Origin: Chitinophagales bacterium
Lineage (GTDB): Bacteria; Bacteroidota; Bacteroidia; Chitinophagales; Saprospiraceae
Assembly (NCBI GenBank): GCA_013297745.1
Contig: JAAFIM010000008.1
Span: forward strand, 1-64,000
DNA length: 64,000 nucleotides
Reading direction: 5' to 3'
Shown here: in pieces, positions 1-7,568 of the stretch
Layout: the number at the start of each line of letters is the position of its first letter
Numbering within the stretch: position 1 is the first letter of the stretch
The notes under the pieces: model-generated
Told to the model about the DNA's origin: nothing
Seen by the model: the letters and a program-made list of their open reading frames with translations, nothing else
Databases searched by the model: none
Program-made: the position numbers and the translations under genes

Positions 1-1
1 G

Positions 2-151
2 CACATTGATATAGCTGAATACATTCACCCCGATTTATTCGCGCACTACAAAGAGGTTGGTTTGGCCAAAGGTTTTGATTATGTGGAAAGTGGCGCGTTG
101 GTGCGTTCTTCTTACCACGCCGAAAGACATATCTTGCCGCAACATAAATAA
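2..151 (+). CDS. lipA: Lipoyl synthase, C-terminal fragment
   Basis: The last 49 codons of a gene that begins before the window. The end of the protein reads [13 protein letters not shown], matching the conserved C-terminal (F/L)VRSSYHA motif of lipoyl synthases, preceded by the usual [19 protein letters not shown] segment. The enzyme is a radical-SAM protein that inserts two sulfurs into octanoyl groups on the E2 and H proteins of 2-oxoacid dehydrogenases and glycine cleavage. The catalytic cysteine clusters lie upstream and cannot be inspected. A bidirectional terminator follows 30 bp after the stop. The family call is secure from the C-terminal signature. Confidence 0.92.
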   Translation, partial: HIDIAEYIHPDLFAHYKEVGLAKGFDYVESGALVRSSYHAERHILPQHK

Positions 152-180
152 TTATTGGCGTTAGCCGCAACTTTTATACT

Positions 181-217
181 AAAAAAGCCTATCCCTTGAT
201 TGTGGATAGGCTTTTTT
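181..217. terminator. Bidirectional terminator between lipA and the membrane protein gene
   Basis: A perfect 14-bp stem, AAAAAAGCCTATCC (181-194) against GGATAGGCTTTTTT (204-217), with a 9-nt loop. It has a T-run on both strands, so it can end both converging genes. The stop codon of the minus-strand gene lies inside the left arm. Confidence 0.88.
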
Positions 218-1337
218 GTTGTGTTTTTTTGAATAAAATAATCAATAGTAAAATCTGACAAGCGTACAGCGAAAATATACTCTCCCAAAACACGCGCAAG
301 GGCAGCAGTTCAAAAATTTGTTTGAAAAAGGGCAAAATTCCCAAATGGGCTGGACTTCGCAACACTAAAAACGCGCTACTTAATATCATAAATGCCCAAA
401 CCCAAACGTTTCTTTTTACACACAAAGCAATTACGGGAATAGCCAAGTATTGATTGACCAACGCGCTGCTAAACGCAACTATAGCGATTAAATACAGGTA
501 AAATAACTCACTTTTTGCCTTTCGGGAATAAAATCCAAAACCTAATAAACTGCTGATAAACAGATATTTGTATAAATTATAACCAATTAAATAATTATGA
601 AAATCTAAACTTAGTTTTTTGATTATAAAAGGTAGCAACGCAATCCCTTCAGCGGAATTATACCCGAAAACATTCGCTAAAATGCTTTTAATAGCCATTT
701 CTGAACCCAAAAAGGGTAAAAAGCTACCCAAAAATATCCCATAACTGATTGATACGTAAGCAATTTTTTCCCTCCAATTTGCAAAATGGTTAGAAAATAA
801 TAACCAAAGGGGAAAAAAGATAAAAATATGCTTTTGTACCAGCGAAAATCCCAACAATGCAGCCGATAATCGCCAATTTCTACCCTTTTGTTGTAAAATT
901 ATCCACGAACAATACGCCCATAGTATAGCAAAATTATCCATTTGGGAATGATAGCCCGTTAATAATACGCTCGTGGGGAAAAATAAACAGATTAAACCCG
1001 TTTTTAACCCGTATCTTTTACACAATAAAGCCGCTAAGGCTACATCTACAGCCGATAAGGTTAAAACTATAGCTATTCTAAACGTTTGAAAATCAAAACT
1101 TCCCGATAATTCCCCCACCCAACGGCAAAAAGCTAACATTGCAGCCCAAAAAAAGCCGTAATTGTAGCGCGAAGTTTCCTCATAAACGTTTGCACCCGCC
1201 AAAGCCAACTCCGACACTATAGTATAAGATTCCATATCGTAGTTGTAACCCCCAAAACAAAAGGCGAGCCTTAGCAATATCGCCAAGCTCGCCCCCAAAA
1301 GCCCCATAAAAAGGCTAATTTGCTTATTTTTCTTCAT
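189..1337 (-). CDS. Multi-pass membrane protein, GT-C (GT87/DUF2029-like) glycosyltransferase candidate
   Basis: About 382 residues, almost entirely hydrophobic with roughly ten membrane segments. The start is set at the ATG at 1337 (MKKNKQISLF), a charged N-terminus followed by the first helix. The longer reading frame would use a non-ATG start inside the upstream gene. An acidic motif, YNYDMESY, follows the first helix, at the place where GT-C enzymes carry their catalytic Asp in the first periplasmic loop. GT-C enzymes use polyprenyl-phosphate sugars at the membrane. The gene overlaps the end of the nucleoid-associated protein gene by 14 bp, so the two are probably co-transcribed. The GT-C call rests on topology and one motif only. 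Confidence 0.5.
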   Translation of the reverse strand: MKKNKQISLFMGLLGASLAILLRLAFCFGGYNYDMESYTIVSELALAGANVYEETSRYNYGFFWAAMLAFCRWVGELSGSFDFQTFRIAIVLTLSAVDVALAALLCKRYGLKTGLICLFFPTSVLLTGYHSQMDNFAILWAYCSWIILQQKGRNWRLSAALLGFSLVQKHIFIFFPLWLLFSNHFANWREKIAYVSISYGIFLGSFLPFLGSEMAIKSILANVFGYNSAEGIALLPFIIKKLSLDFHNYLIGYNLYKYLFISSLLGFGFYSRKAKSELFYLYLIAIVAFSSALVNQYLAIPVIALCVKRNVWVWAFMILSSAFLVLRSPAHLGILPFFKQIFELLPLRVFWESIFSLYACQILLLIILFKKTQQKSLSTIKG

Positions 1338-2394
1338 TAAAATAGACTTTGTAATAGTGCATTTTGCGCTCGTCGTCGTAACCCTTTTCCAAAAAGCCAT
1401 CTTCCTGCACTTGTGCCGAATGTAGCTTGAGTTCTACCTGTGTATCCAATTGGATGATGTTTTTAAACCCGCGTTTTGCCTTTTTGACCGCATCGGGGGA
1501 GATAGAAAACCCAAAATCTTCAAACGCATCGTCTTGTATGCCCTGTTTGTTGGTATAATCTTTCTTATAGGCTTCAAATTTATCCGCCCATTCGTCATTT
1601 TCGCCAAAAACTTCCTCTTTAAACGCGTTGGCTTCAAAGTCGTTGTTGGTTTGAAAATAGTCTAAAGCTTTGTTGATAAAACCCAATTGCTCATCTTTTT
1701 CCTCTTTGCTTAGTACTTTTTTGGTAAAATCTTTGCACAAATTAAGGTAGCTTTTGGTCAAATAATTATCGTCTTGCTCTTGTAGCACTTTCATAAAATC
1801 ATCCAACCAAAACCGCGCTTCTGTGCTTTTGATACCTGTAGAAATCACCTGAAAACCGTTTTCGGCTTCGTTGTTGAGAATGATACAACCTTTATCCACT
1901 TTGGAAAGGGGAGTGCCTTCTTCGCAATGTATGGCAAAATCAGCAGCAGATTGAGTGTGTATTTTTATAAAACGGTCTTTTGTCTCCGATTTGAAAATGC
2001 CCAACGCTTCCACCTGTTCGTCGTTGTACACAAACCCCTCAAAATGTACGACATACAAATCCCCAGCTTGAGTTTTGGCGTGGCGGGAGCGATTGTACAA
2101 ATGTTTGAGTATGTTGATGGATTGGTTGTAAAAATCTTTGTTGTCGTTGAAGATATAATTGGCGTAGGCGTAGATTTCATTCTGCATCAAATCGTCCGAT
2201 TCGTGGTAGAAATGAAATAATTCATCTTTTTTTATCGCCGAAAGGAAAAAGTTTTGTAGTGTGTCGCGCAATTCTTCGCTGGGGTTTAAGACCTGTTTGG
2301 CGGGGAAAACGCCCTCGTTTTGGTCTAAGCTGCCCAACTTGTGCAACACCAGCTGTTGAATTTGCACATCGTCAAAGTGGATATTGTATTCCAT
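1324..2394 (-). CDS. Nucleoid-associated protein, 37-kDa NA37/NdpA family
   Basis: 356 residues. The N-terminus (IQQLVLHKLG) and the stretch with IFKSETKDRFIKI, followed by an NxxAENGFQVIS motif, are typical of the NA37/NdpA (YejK) family, cytoplasmic DNA-associated proteins found with the nucleoid. The ATG at 2394 is chosen because a TATCTTTG promoter box lies at 2427-2434, which rules out the longer frame beginning at 2439. It is transcribed divergently from hscB and overlaps the downstream membrane protein gene. The exact cellular role of the family is poorly defined. Bacteroidota members are common. Confidence 0.8.
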   Translation of the reverse strand: MEYNIHFDDVQIQQLVLHKLGSLDQNEGVFPAKQVLNPSEELRDTLQNFFLSAIKKDELFHFYHESDDLMQNEIYAYANYIFNDNKDFYNQSINILKHLYNRSRHAKTQAGDLYVVHFEGFVYNDEQVEALGIFKSETKDRFIKIHTQSAADFAIHCEEGTPLSKVDKGCIILNNEAENGFQVISTGIKSTEARFWLDDFMKVLQEQDDNYLTKSYLNLCKDFTKKVLSKEEKDEQLGFINKALDYFQTNNDFEANAFKEEVFGENDEWADKFEAYKKDYTNKQGIQDDAFEDFGFSISPDAVKKAKRGFKNIIQLDTQVELKLHSAQVQEDGFLEKGYDDERKMHYYKVYFNEEK

Positions 2395-2426
2395 TATAAA
2401 AGGATTTGGTTTGAAAAAAACTTCCG

Positions 2427-2434
2427 CAAAGATA
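2427..2434 (-). promoter_or_regulatory. -7 promoter box (TATCTTTG) of the nucleoid-associated protein gene
   Basis: An exact match to the Bacteroidota -7 consensus TAnnTTTG on the minus strand, 33 bp before the chosen ATG. It lies back to back with the hscB promoter. Confidence 0.7.
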
Positions 2435-2486
2435 CGCAAAAACTGCCTAAAAGGTTGCTAACTCACTTTTTTTTACAAAAAAAAGC

Positions 2487-2494
2487 TAATTTTG
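2487..2494 (+). promoter_or_regulatory. -7 promoter box (TAATTTTG) of hscB
   Basis: An exact TAnnTTTG match 22 bp before the hscB ATG. No convincing -33 TTG was found at the expected spacing. Confidence 0.6.
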
Positions 2495-2516
2495 CGGTTT
2501 AATTTTAGCCTAAATT

Positions 2517-3050
2517 ATGAATATAAGCAATTATTTTTTATTTTATCGACTGCCTGTGAGTTTTGAGTTGGATTTGCAAGCGTTGAGAGCCGCCTATTTT
2601 GAAAAGAGCAAAAGCACTCATCCCGATTATTTTACCCAAAGTAGCGCAGAAGAGCAAGAAAACGCGCTGCAATTGTCGGTTATCAACAACTTGGCTTATC
2701 AAACCTTGCGCGATTCGGAGAAGAGAGCGGCGCACTTATTGCAAGTTTTGGGGATAGAAATTGCCAATTTGCCCTTGCCAGCCGATTTTTTGATGCAAAT
2801 GATGGAACTCAACGAACAGTTGGACGAACTTAAATCGGATTTTAGCCCAACGCTTTTAGCCCAATTGCAAAGCACAGCCCAAACGGAATTGCAACACACC
2901 CAAAAAACTATGCAGCCTTTGGTTGATGCTTATTTGTTGGAGAATACAGACAATAATCTGCGCAATCAGTTGCAAATAGCTGCCCAAAAAATGCGGTTTT
3001 TGTTCCAACTACAAAAAAATATACAAGCCTTATCCGCCCAAAATGGATAA
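2517..3050 (+). CDS. hscB: Fe-S cluster co-chaperone HscB
   Basis: 177 residues, the usual length of the family. An N-terminal J-domain carries the HPD tripeptide at residues 35-37 (THPDYF), the site that stimulates the Hsp70 ATPase. It is followed by the helical C-terminal HSCB domain, with the typical MELNEQLDEL segment near residue 100 that binds the IscU scaffold. HscB delivers IscU to HscA during iron-sulfur cluster transfer. The iscU and hscA genes are not in the window, so the gene stands alone, with its own promoter, between a divergent nucleoid protein gene and tRNA-Leu. Confidence 0.9.
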   Translation: MNISNYFLFYRLPVSFELDLQALRAAYFEKSKSTHPDYFTQSSAEEQENALQLSVINNLAYQTLRDSEKRAAHLLQVLGIEIANLPLPADFLMQMMELNEQLDELKSDFSPTLLAQLQSTAQTELQHTQKTMQPLVDAYLLENTDNNLRNQLQIAAQKMRFLFQLQKNIQALSAQNG

Positions 3051-3158
3051 AAATAATCGCTAAAAATACGCTTTGTAAAATAGAAAAGTCATAAAAATGT
3101 ACTTTTTTGCAAAAAAAATCAAAAAAGGCTAAAAAAAAGCCGTTTTTTAGAAAAAAAA

Positions 3159-3190
3159 TTTTTGTATTTCGCAGAACTGTTCTACCTTTG
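3159..3190 (+). promoter_or_regulatory. Promoter of tRNA-Leu
   Basis: A TTTTTG -33 element (3159-3164) and a TACCTTTG -7 box (3183-3190) are separated by 18 bp, close to the ideal Bacteroidota arrangement. Transcription would begin near 3197, about 28 bp before the mature tRNA. Confidence 0.75.
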
Positions 3191-3224
3191 CAATCGCAAA
3201 CAGAAAAAATGTGTCGCTACAAAA

Positions 3225-3308
3225 GCCCTGATGGCGGAATTGGTAGACGCACTAGACTCAAAATCTAGCGATGGCAACATCGTGGGGGTTCGATTCCCCC
3301 TTGGGGCA
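3225..3308 (+). tRNA. tRNA-Leu, anticodon CAA
   Basis: An 84-nt class II tRNA. The acceptor stem GCCCTGA pairs with TTGGGGC (two wobbles). The D-loop contains the AATTGGTAGA motif. The anticodon stem CTAGA/TCTAG encloses the loop CTCAAAA, so the anticodon is CAA, reading TTG. A variable arm (GATGGCAACATC region) and a T-arm GGGGG-TTCGATT-CCCCC follow. The 3' CCA is not encoded. The gene borders the accessory-looking PARIS-like operon, and tRNA-Leu 3' ends are common integration sites, but no integrase or repeated tRNA end was seen. Confidence 0.95.
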
Positions 3309-3320
3309 CAACTTTTTTAG

Positions 3321-3353
3321 CCGTTAATTGGATATCCAGTTAGCGGTTTTTTT
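3321..3353 (+). terminator. Terminator of tRNA-Leu
   Basis: Stem CCGTTAA (3321-3327) with TTAGCGG (3340-3346), an inner TGG/CCA extension, then seven T residues. Confidence 0.75.
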
Positions 3354-3372
3354 ATGCGCATATTTTTACGAT

Positions 3373-3411
3373 AAAAAACTCCATTCCTGATAGTTGGGAA
3401 TGGAGTTTTTT
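3373..3411 (-). terminator. Terminator of the PARIS-like/App1/lipoprotein operon
   Basis: A 15-bp perfect stem AAAAAACTCCATTCC / GGAATGGAGTTTTTT, just after the stop of the minus-strand lipoprotein gene. It can work in both directions. No comparable terminator lies inside the operon, so this is its likely end. Confidence 0.85.
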
Positions 3412-3419
3412 GTTTTTAG

Positions 3420-4484
3420 CTAACGATTCGCGAAAATTTTAGCAAGTTCGTTTTCATTCGTTTCTTTCATCGTCAAAGTTATGCTTTGATTGGCTTGTAT
3501 ATTGAATTGGGAATTGTGTAACCATATTTTTTCATCTTTTATCGCATAAGCCACCAACTGAACTTTATAACCGATGGGTATATTATTGAACGTTTCATTG
3601 GTCGTTGCCGATACGTTATAAAATGAGGAAATAACGCTGTTTATATCTCTAAAAATAAGGTATAAATTGCCATTCTTAATACCGTCAGCAGGGCTAAAAT
3701 TGACTAATAAGTTCGTGTTGTTTGTATTTTCTAAAAATCTATCGCAATTTATCCAGCCTAATGAATTAAGTTGTATCGCTTGGTAGATTTTACTCTCCAT
3801 TGCCCATTTTCTTCGTGTGCTTTGGCTTATAGGAGCATAATTACTATCAATTTCTACATAATCAAGAATTTCCTCAAGGTCAGTTTTTTTCTCTGTTGTA
3901 GTTGCTTTTTGCTCGTTGTTTTCAGCAGTGTTCTTGATTGGTTGGGTTTGGAATTTTTGATTACTTTCTACCCAATTTAGATTTCCCAACCCATCGCGCT
4001 GCCCATAAAATAATCCCATTTTCTCTGTAGTGATTTGGGGAAACTCCACGGATAAGGTTTTACCCGATTTTAGTTTTAGAGGTTTGCCACTTGCGGACAT
4101 ATTGATATAATAAGCCCCACCAGACACCAACAGTTTGCCGTTAGAACTGGTAGTTGCGTTAGCATTCAACAACTGTTTTTGGTTGGTCAATTCTTTCAAC
4201 TCTACTTCTATGCTGCCGCTTACCGCTTCGCCGTTAGTAGTCATTAAGTCGTCAGGGTTTATAAAAATAACTGTGCCTTGTTTGCCTTTGACGCTGCTGG
4301 GTTTTTGGGCTGAAACGTTAAATTTTTGTGGGGCTTGCTCGTATTTTGCCAAAACTTTGTTTAATTGTTGCGCAATTTGTTCGTTTTTGGTCTCGTTTGT
4401 GGTTGGGTTGGGGGTTGGGGATTGGCTGTTGTTGCAACTCAATATCCCAAGCATAGCGGACAGAAAAAATGCTTTTATCTTCAT
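3420..4484 (-). CDS. Lipoprotein of unknown function
   Basis: 354 residues. A short charged N-terminus and hydrophobic stretch end in a lipobox (LGILSC, Cys at about residue 17), so it is a membrane-anchored lipoprotein. A Ser/Pro/Thr/Asn-rich linker follows, then a region with beta-type character (GTVIFINPDDL near residue 71, SGSIEVELKEL near 92). No family was recognised. It begins 36 bp after the stop of the App1-like gene on the same strand, and the terminator at 3373-3411 ends both. It is therefore the likely last gene of the operon that starts with the AAA ATPase at 7499. Whether it is functionally tied to those genes is unknown. Confidence 0.75.
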   Translation of the reverse strand: MKIKAFFLSAMLGILSCNNSQSPTPNPTTNETKNEQIAQQLNKVLAKYEQAPQKFNVSAQKPSSVKGKQGTVIFINPDDLMTTNGEAVSGSIEVELKELTNQKQLLNANATTSSNGKLLVSGGAYYINMSASGKPLKLKSGKTLSVEFPQITTEKMGLFYGQRDGLGNLNWVESNQKFQTQPIKNTAENNEQKATTTEKKTDLEEILDYVEIDSNYAPISQSTRRKWAMESKIYQAIQLNSLGWINCDRFLENTNNTNLLVNFSPADGIKNGNLYLIFRDINSVISSFYNVSATTNETFNNIPIGYKVQLVAYAIKDEKIWLHNSQFNIQANQSITLTMKETNENELAKIFANR

Positions 4485-4520
4485 AGCCGAATTTTTTATA
4501 GAATAACTTATAAGTTCGGT

Positions 4521-5609
4521 TTATAAATTAGCAATAAGCCCTTTTTTGACCGCATCTGCCTGAAAATCGCTGGTGTTGGGCGATAATAACATTTCTACCC
4601 CCGCTTTCTGCGCCAAGTCCAACTGTTCGCGTTCCCAATCCTCGCGCTTGTTGAGTTGCACATCGCGTATGTAAATGGCGGCTATGTGTTGGGGATAATT
4701 TTCAGCCAAGCGGCGGTAAATATCCATATCTTGTTGTCCGCTATCGCCGATGAGTACGAAACAAAGCTGGGGAAAGTTTTTGAATAGGGTTTCTATATTG
4801 TTGTATTTGTGGTTTCCGTGTGTGCCTGCGCCTATTTTATCAATATCCATACCAAAATCGCGCAACAATAGCACCCCGTCGGGTATGTTTTGCAGTTCCA
4901 AAAAGTCGGAAAGCATATTGAATAAATTCCAGGGGCTGCTTGATACGTAGAAAAATGGCTGTTGGCTATCGTTATTTTTGCCCTTTTGCAAGGCTTGGTA
5001 AAATTCGCTCACGCCCGCGAATGTATGGCGTGTTTTGGCATTTTGAAAAAAGGTATTTTTTGTCATTGACCAAAAGCTGGTAGCATCAGTTTGCAATATC
5101 GTGTCGTCAATATCGCTTACAATCGCTATTTGGGCGTTATCGCTGGGGCGGAAAATTTTGCCTGTGCCGATTATTTCTGTGTTGGGTTCGCTTACGGGGC
5201 TAATTAGTTTCACAGACACGGTAAAAGGATTTTCTGTGGGCAAGGCTTCTGTTTCGGACACAGCTATAGAAAAGCTAAAATAACCCTCTTTATCGCTGCT
5301 GGTTTCATAATCTTTTCCCTGAAAATGTAGGCTTAATTTCGCGTTGGGAACTTCATCGCTGTTCATATATTGATAAGAAGTTACAAAATTTTGCCAAGCA
5401 CTATCTTCGCTCTCTGTTGCTTTGATATTTTTGCGCTCCAACACGCGCCCGAATATGTTAAGGGTTTGCGCGGCGATATAGTTATTGTAGACAACAACTT
5501 CTATGGGTGAAGATAGATTAAATTGTTGTTTGGCTGCTGTTTTTATCGCATCTATAGCATCATCAGCTTTATCCAAAATGCGCGAAAACCAAGATTTGAA
5601 ATTGCTCAT
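4521..5609 (-). CDS. App1-like phosphatidate phosphatase (DUF2183)
   Basis: 362 residues. The catalytic DxDxT motif of the HAD superfamily is present as DIDDT at residues 166-170, followed by FFYVSSSPWNL (motif II Ser) and VLIGDSGQQDMDIY (motif IV acidic residues). This is the pattern of the App1/DUF2183 domain, known in yeast App1p to dephosphorylate phosphatidic acid. Residues 1-160 form an all-beta N-terminal region, also usual for the family. There is no signal peptide, so it is probably cytoplasmic or membrane-peripheral. Its ATG overlaps the stop of the upstream DUF4435 gene as ATGA (5606-5609), a strong sign of coupled translation with the putative defence pair. The substrate in bacteria is not established. 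Confidence 0.82.
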   Translation of the reverse strand: MSNFKSWFSRILDKADDAIDAIKTAAKQQFNLSSPIEVVVYNNYIAAQTLNIFGRVLERKNIKATESEDSAWQNFVTSYQYMNSDEVPNAKLSLHFQGKDYETSSDKEGYFSFSIAVSETEALPTENPFTVSVKLISPVSEPNTEIIGTGKIFRPSDNAQIAIVSDIDDTILQTDATSFWSMTKNTFFQNAKTRHTFAGVSEFYQALQKGKNNDSQQPFFYVSSSPWNLFNMLSDFLELQNIPDGVLLLRDFGMDIDKIGAGTHGNHKYNNIETLFKNFPQLCFVLIGDSGQQDMDIYRRLAENYPQHIAAIYIRDVQLNKREDWEREQLDLAQKAGVEMLLSPNTSDFQADAVKKGLIANL

Positions 5610-6478
5610 AATTGATTATTTTTGTTTTTAATTATTGCGAGTATTTTTTGAAATATATCGCTCATACAGTGCGCTGATAGGCTAGAAGAATGTAGGCAGT
5701 CATCAAATAAAACTTCCATAGTACGGATTATATTTGGGGTTTTGTCTTTTTCTTTTCTTGTTTTGTAGATGATATGCAAAGCTTGAAATAACCATTTTCC
5801 TTGTACTTTACTAAAGTGATTTTGTTTCATTTTCTCAATTGTAGCTTGTTTAGGAATTTTAAACTTGTTACGTTCTAAAAACGCTTTGGTAAAACACAAT
5901 TCTTTCATATCAAAATCTTTTGAATTTAAAAAAGGAAGTTTTAAAGATAACACTTTTCTACTTTCTTCTTGATTATTTGCCTCACAGTCAGCATTATAAT
6001 CTTCACAAACATAAGCAAAATAAAGTGCTGATTGGTTTAAAAGAGAGTTCAAAATTTGCTTTTCTTGTTCGAAAATCCGTTTATATAAGTCCTCAAATCC
6101 GTCTGTAAAAAGTTCATTTTCAATACAATAACCTGCAGTAAATATCAATTTGGGGTGTATGTATTTTTCTGGAATGTGTCTGTAACAATACTTGTCTTGG
6201 TCAGCTAAAAAACAGCAATCGTTATTATTTTTCAAATTATCAAAATACTCAAATAACCTTGGTCGCCCTTGTATTTGTACAAAATCAATCAATTGTCCTG
6301 CTAATTCAGTAGAATTTTTTTCTTTAAAAAGGCGCTCTGCACTTCTATAAACGAAGAAATCAGTCGTACCTTCTACATAAACGGTAAAAGTATCGGATTT
6401 CTTTGCCTCTGCTTTTGTCTCGTCGAAAGACAGCGAAAGGTGATGCTTGCTATTTTTGGGTTTATTCTCCTTTGTCAT
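5606..6478 (-). CDS. DUF4435 / TOPRIM-like protein, PARIS AriB-like effector
   Basis: 290 residues. The N-terminal motif VEGTTDFF (residues 35-42) has the conserved Glu of TOPRIM/OLD-type nucleases (VEGxxD), and FLADQDKY (90-97) supplies the acidic DxD motif. The overall pattern matches DUF4435. In PARIS antiphage systems, AriB is a DUF4435 TOPRIM nuclease held inactive by the ATPase AriA and released when phage anti-restriction proteins are sensed; known AriB cleaves host tRNA. Here the gene directly follows, and overlaps by 17 bp, an AAA ATPase gene, the PARIS order. Family assignment is good; the PARIS label is an inference from the pair and was not checked by alignment. It shares an ATGA overlap with the App1-like gene. 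Confidence 0.72.
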   Translation of the reverse strand: MTKENKPKNSKHHLSLSFDETKAEAKKSDTFTVYVEGTTDFFVYRSAERLFKEKNSTELAGQLIDFVQIQGRPRLFEYFDNLKNNNDCCFLADQDKYCYRHIPEKYIHPKLIFTAGYCIENELFTDGFEDLYKRIFEQEKQILNSLLNQSALYFAYVCEDYNADCEANNQEESRKVLSLKLPFLNSKDFDMKELCFTKAFLERNKFKIPKQATIEKMKQNHFSKVQGKWLFQALHIIYKTRKEKDKTPNIIRTMEVLFDDCLHSSSLSAHCMSDIFQKILAIIKNKNNQL

Positions 6479-7499
6479 CGTTGAGGCTTATGTCTTTATC
6501 CGCAAATTTGGTATAAATAAACGGCGAATGTGTAGTTATAAAAAATTGATTATCAGTGCCTTGGTCTAATAAGGTAGGCAATAATTGTCGTTGCCAGTCA
6601 GGGTGTAAACTCAATTCAGGTTCATCAATAAAAATACAAGCATTTTCAGCGAATATATTGTAGCATAAAAAAGCGAGCATTTGTTTTTCGCCAGATGATA
6701 AATTTTGGCTATTTAAAGCGTTTTTTTTATCTTCGGTTTTGCCAATTGTGAGGTTATCGGTTAATTTTACCCCTTTTTTAAAAAAAAATTGAACTGCATT
6801 ATTTAAAACTGAAAAACGTTGTTGTCGTTTTTGTTGGTTTTGTTGGTGAGTTTTTATGAGCTTTACAGCTTCTTCATTTTGGTTTGCGTCAATCAATTCC
6901 ACTAGTTTTTGGTTGTACGCCTCATTTATTGGTTTTTCAGTATCTACCAATTCAGCTTTTTTTTCATTTAATCTTCTATCCAAATCGTTAGTGGAAACAT
7001 AAGCAATAAATTCGTGATTATTGTTGCTATATCCGAATCTAGACAAACGTTGAGACAATTCGTTAAAATCAACATAAATTTCGTTGTGTTCTACCAACTC
7101 TCCCATTTTAGGCACAATAGAAAAGCCGCCTTCAATTCTACGAAAAGTGGGAAAAAATAAACTATTATGCACTGAATCTGCTACTGGGTTTATTTTATAG
7201 TTGTTGATAGTTTGCGCCCCTTTCCCTTTAATCTCCAAGTTAAAAAAATCCAATCCTTTCTGTTTTTTCTTAGAAATACTAATCGTATTTTTATCAGTAA
7301 AAAGTTCTATTTTCCCGAAATTTACTTCGCGGGTTAATATGTCAAAATGTCCACTAATTAAACACCACATTATTTTTAAAATGGTAGTTTTGCCGCTTCC
7401 GTTTGAGCCTGTGAGTAAATTGATTTTTTCATCAAAATCAATATTGTAATTTTTGCCTTTTATATCCCAAAGGTCAGTTATAATAAGTTTTTTTATCAT
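6462..7499 (-). CDS. AAA/ABC-type ATPase, PARIS AriA-like sensor
   Basis: 345 residues. Walker A is GSNGSGKTT (31-39), the ABC signature LSSGEKQ (267-273), Walker B CIFIDEPE (288-295) and an H-loop TTHSP (322-326). This is the layout of AAA_15/AAA_21 ATPases that accompany OLD-type and DUF4435 nucleases. A Lys/Glu/Gln-rich helical region at about 170-225 (ELVDTEKP through HQQNQQKRQQR) is the expected inserted arm. In PARIS, AriA assembles into an ATP-dependent complex that sequesters AriB. It is the first gene of the operon: a terminator (7518-7552) separates it from the upstream transglycosylase gene. It is on the short side for AriA, so a PARIS relative or another ATPase-TOPRIM defence pair is also possible. 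Confidence 0.75.
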   Translation of the reverse strand: MIKKLIITDLWDIKGKNYNIDFDEKINLLTGSNGSGKTTILKIMWCLISGHFDILTREVNFGKIELFTDKNTISISKKKQKGLDFFNLEIKGKGAQTINNYKINPVADSVHNSLFFPTFRRIEGGFSIVPKMGELVEHNEIYVDFNELSQRLSRFGYSNNNHEFIAYVSTNDLDRRLNEKKAELVDTEKPINEAYNQKLVELIDANQNEEAVKLIKTHQQNQQKRQQRFSVLNNAVQFFFKKGVKLTDNLTIGKTEDKKNALNSQNLSSGEKQMLAFLCYNIFAENACIFIDEPELSLHPDWQRQLLPTLLDQGTDNQFFITTHSPFIYTKFADKDISLNDDKGE

Positions 7500-7517
7500 C
7501 TTTTTTAGAATTTAAAA

Positions 7518-7552
7518 AAAATCCATTCCCGAATTGTGCGAGAATGGATTTT
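7518..7552 (-). terminator. Terminator of the MltD-like gene
   Basis: Stem AAAATCCATTC (7518-7528) / GAATGGATTTT (7542-7552), followed on the minus strand by a run of T. It separates the lytic transglycosylase gene from the ATPase/DUF4435 operon. Confidence 0.8.
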
Positions 7553-7568
7553 CGTTTTTTTATAAAAA

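Noticed and set aside
3225-7499. Integrated element with an att repeat of tRNA-Leu
   Set aside because: No integrase and no second copy of the tRNA 3' end were found; only the position next to the tRNA suggests insertion.
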